64,000 nt of DNA from Photobacterium sp. TLY01 (GTDB lineage Bacteria; Pseudomonadota; Gammaproteobacteria; Enterobacterales; Vibrionaceae), in assembly GCF_021432065.1 (NCBI RefSeq), contig NZ_CP090364.1:3052601-3116600 (forward strand), written 5' to 3'. How positions within the stretch are numbered: the first letter of the stretch is position 1; every line of letters begins with the position of its first letter. Both the position numbers and the translations under genes were made by a program. This document shows positions 63,887-64,000 of the stretch, piece by piece. The notes under the pieces were generated by a model that was given only the letters and a program-made list of their open reading frames with translations, was not told the origin of the DNA and made no database searches.

Positions 63887-64000
63887 CCGCGCAAACCGGC
63901 TCCTGTCACTGCAGATCACCGGTCAATCGCCTGACGGGAACTCTCAGCCTTGCCCGATTGTCAGATTCCCCGGCACACCCGTTTTGTTTGAACCTGCTGC

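Overview
The window is chromosomal DNA of a Vibrionaceae member, most likely Photobacterium or a close relative. The order rnr-motX-purA-yjeT-hflCK-hflX-hfq-miaA-mutL-amiB-tsaE-nnr / queG / tRNA-Gly / orn / rsgA-psd is the gammaproteobacterial backbone. motX between rnr and purA, a chemoreceptor paired with a broad-spectrum amino-acid racemase, and a crbS/crbR/actP/acs locus are Vibrionaceae traits. Genus level is inference; no rRNA gene is present.

Layout. 1-15632: a long minus-strand block of RNA decay, polar-flagellar motor, purine synthesis, membrane quality control, RNA chaperone, tRNA modification, mismatch repair, cell-wall hydrolase and metabolite repair genes. 15827-19420: queG, then 780 bp without a gene that holds five DnaA-box-like sites, then a minus-strand operon of four tRNA-fMet, six tRNA-Gly(GCC) and three aberrant tRNA-Gly-like elements. 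19471-29592: orn, rsgA, psd, transporters, a chemoreceptor gene broken by a 17-bp tandem duplication, and the EF-P set epmA-efp-epmB. 29886-39225: a D-amino-acid module (chemoreceptor plus periplasmic racemase), rimK, a repeat-bearing intergenic region, modF, a LysR regulator, wrbA, a DsbA-like oxidoreductase and an unrecognised secreted cysteine-rich repeat protein.

39485-44749: groES-groEL, with a 3174-nt group II intron inserted inside the groEL stop codon. The first base of the intron completes a TAG stop, and exact splicing would give TAA. The intron encodes a reverse transcriptase-maturase-HNH protein and a second, 50-residue DUF1508 (YegP-like) protein behind its own Shine-Dalgarno sequence. 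44847-49044: a MATE exporter, fxsA and dsbD.

49183-63834: an acetate-switch locus. It holds the response regulator crbR, the antiporter nhaP2, a DUF4212/ActP-type symporter pair, the giant SSS-domain hybrid kinase crbS, an HcaT-like transporter, a cNMP/CBS/DUF294 protein, a DEDDh exonuclease and acs. CrbS/CrbR would drive acs so that acetate taken up by ActP is activated to acetyl-CoA.

The least conventional signals are the DUF1508 gene in the intron, the intron in the groEL stop codon, the datA-like DnaA-box cluster beside the glycine tRNAs, the tRNA-Gly-like elements with a rebuilt T arm, and the 17-bp frame-breaking repeat in a chemoreceptor.
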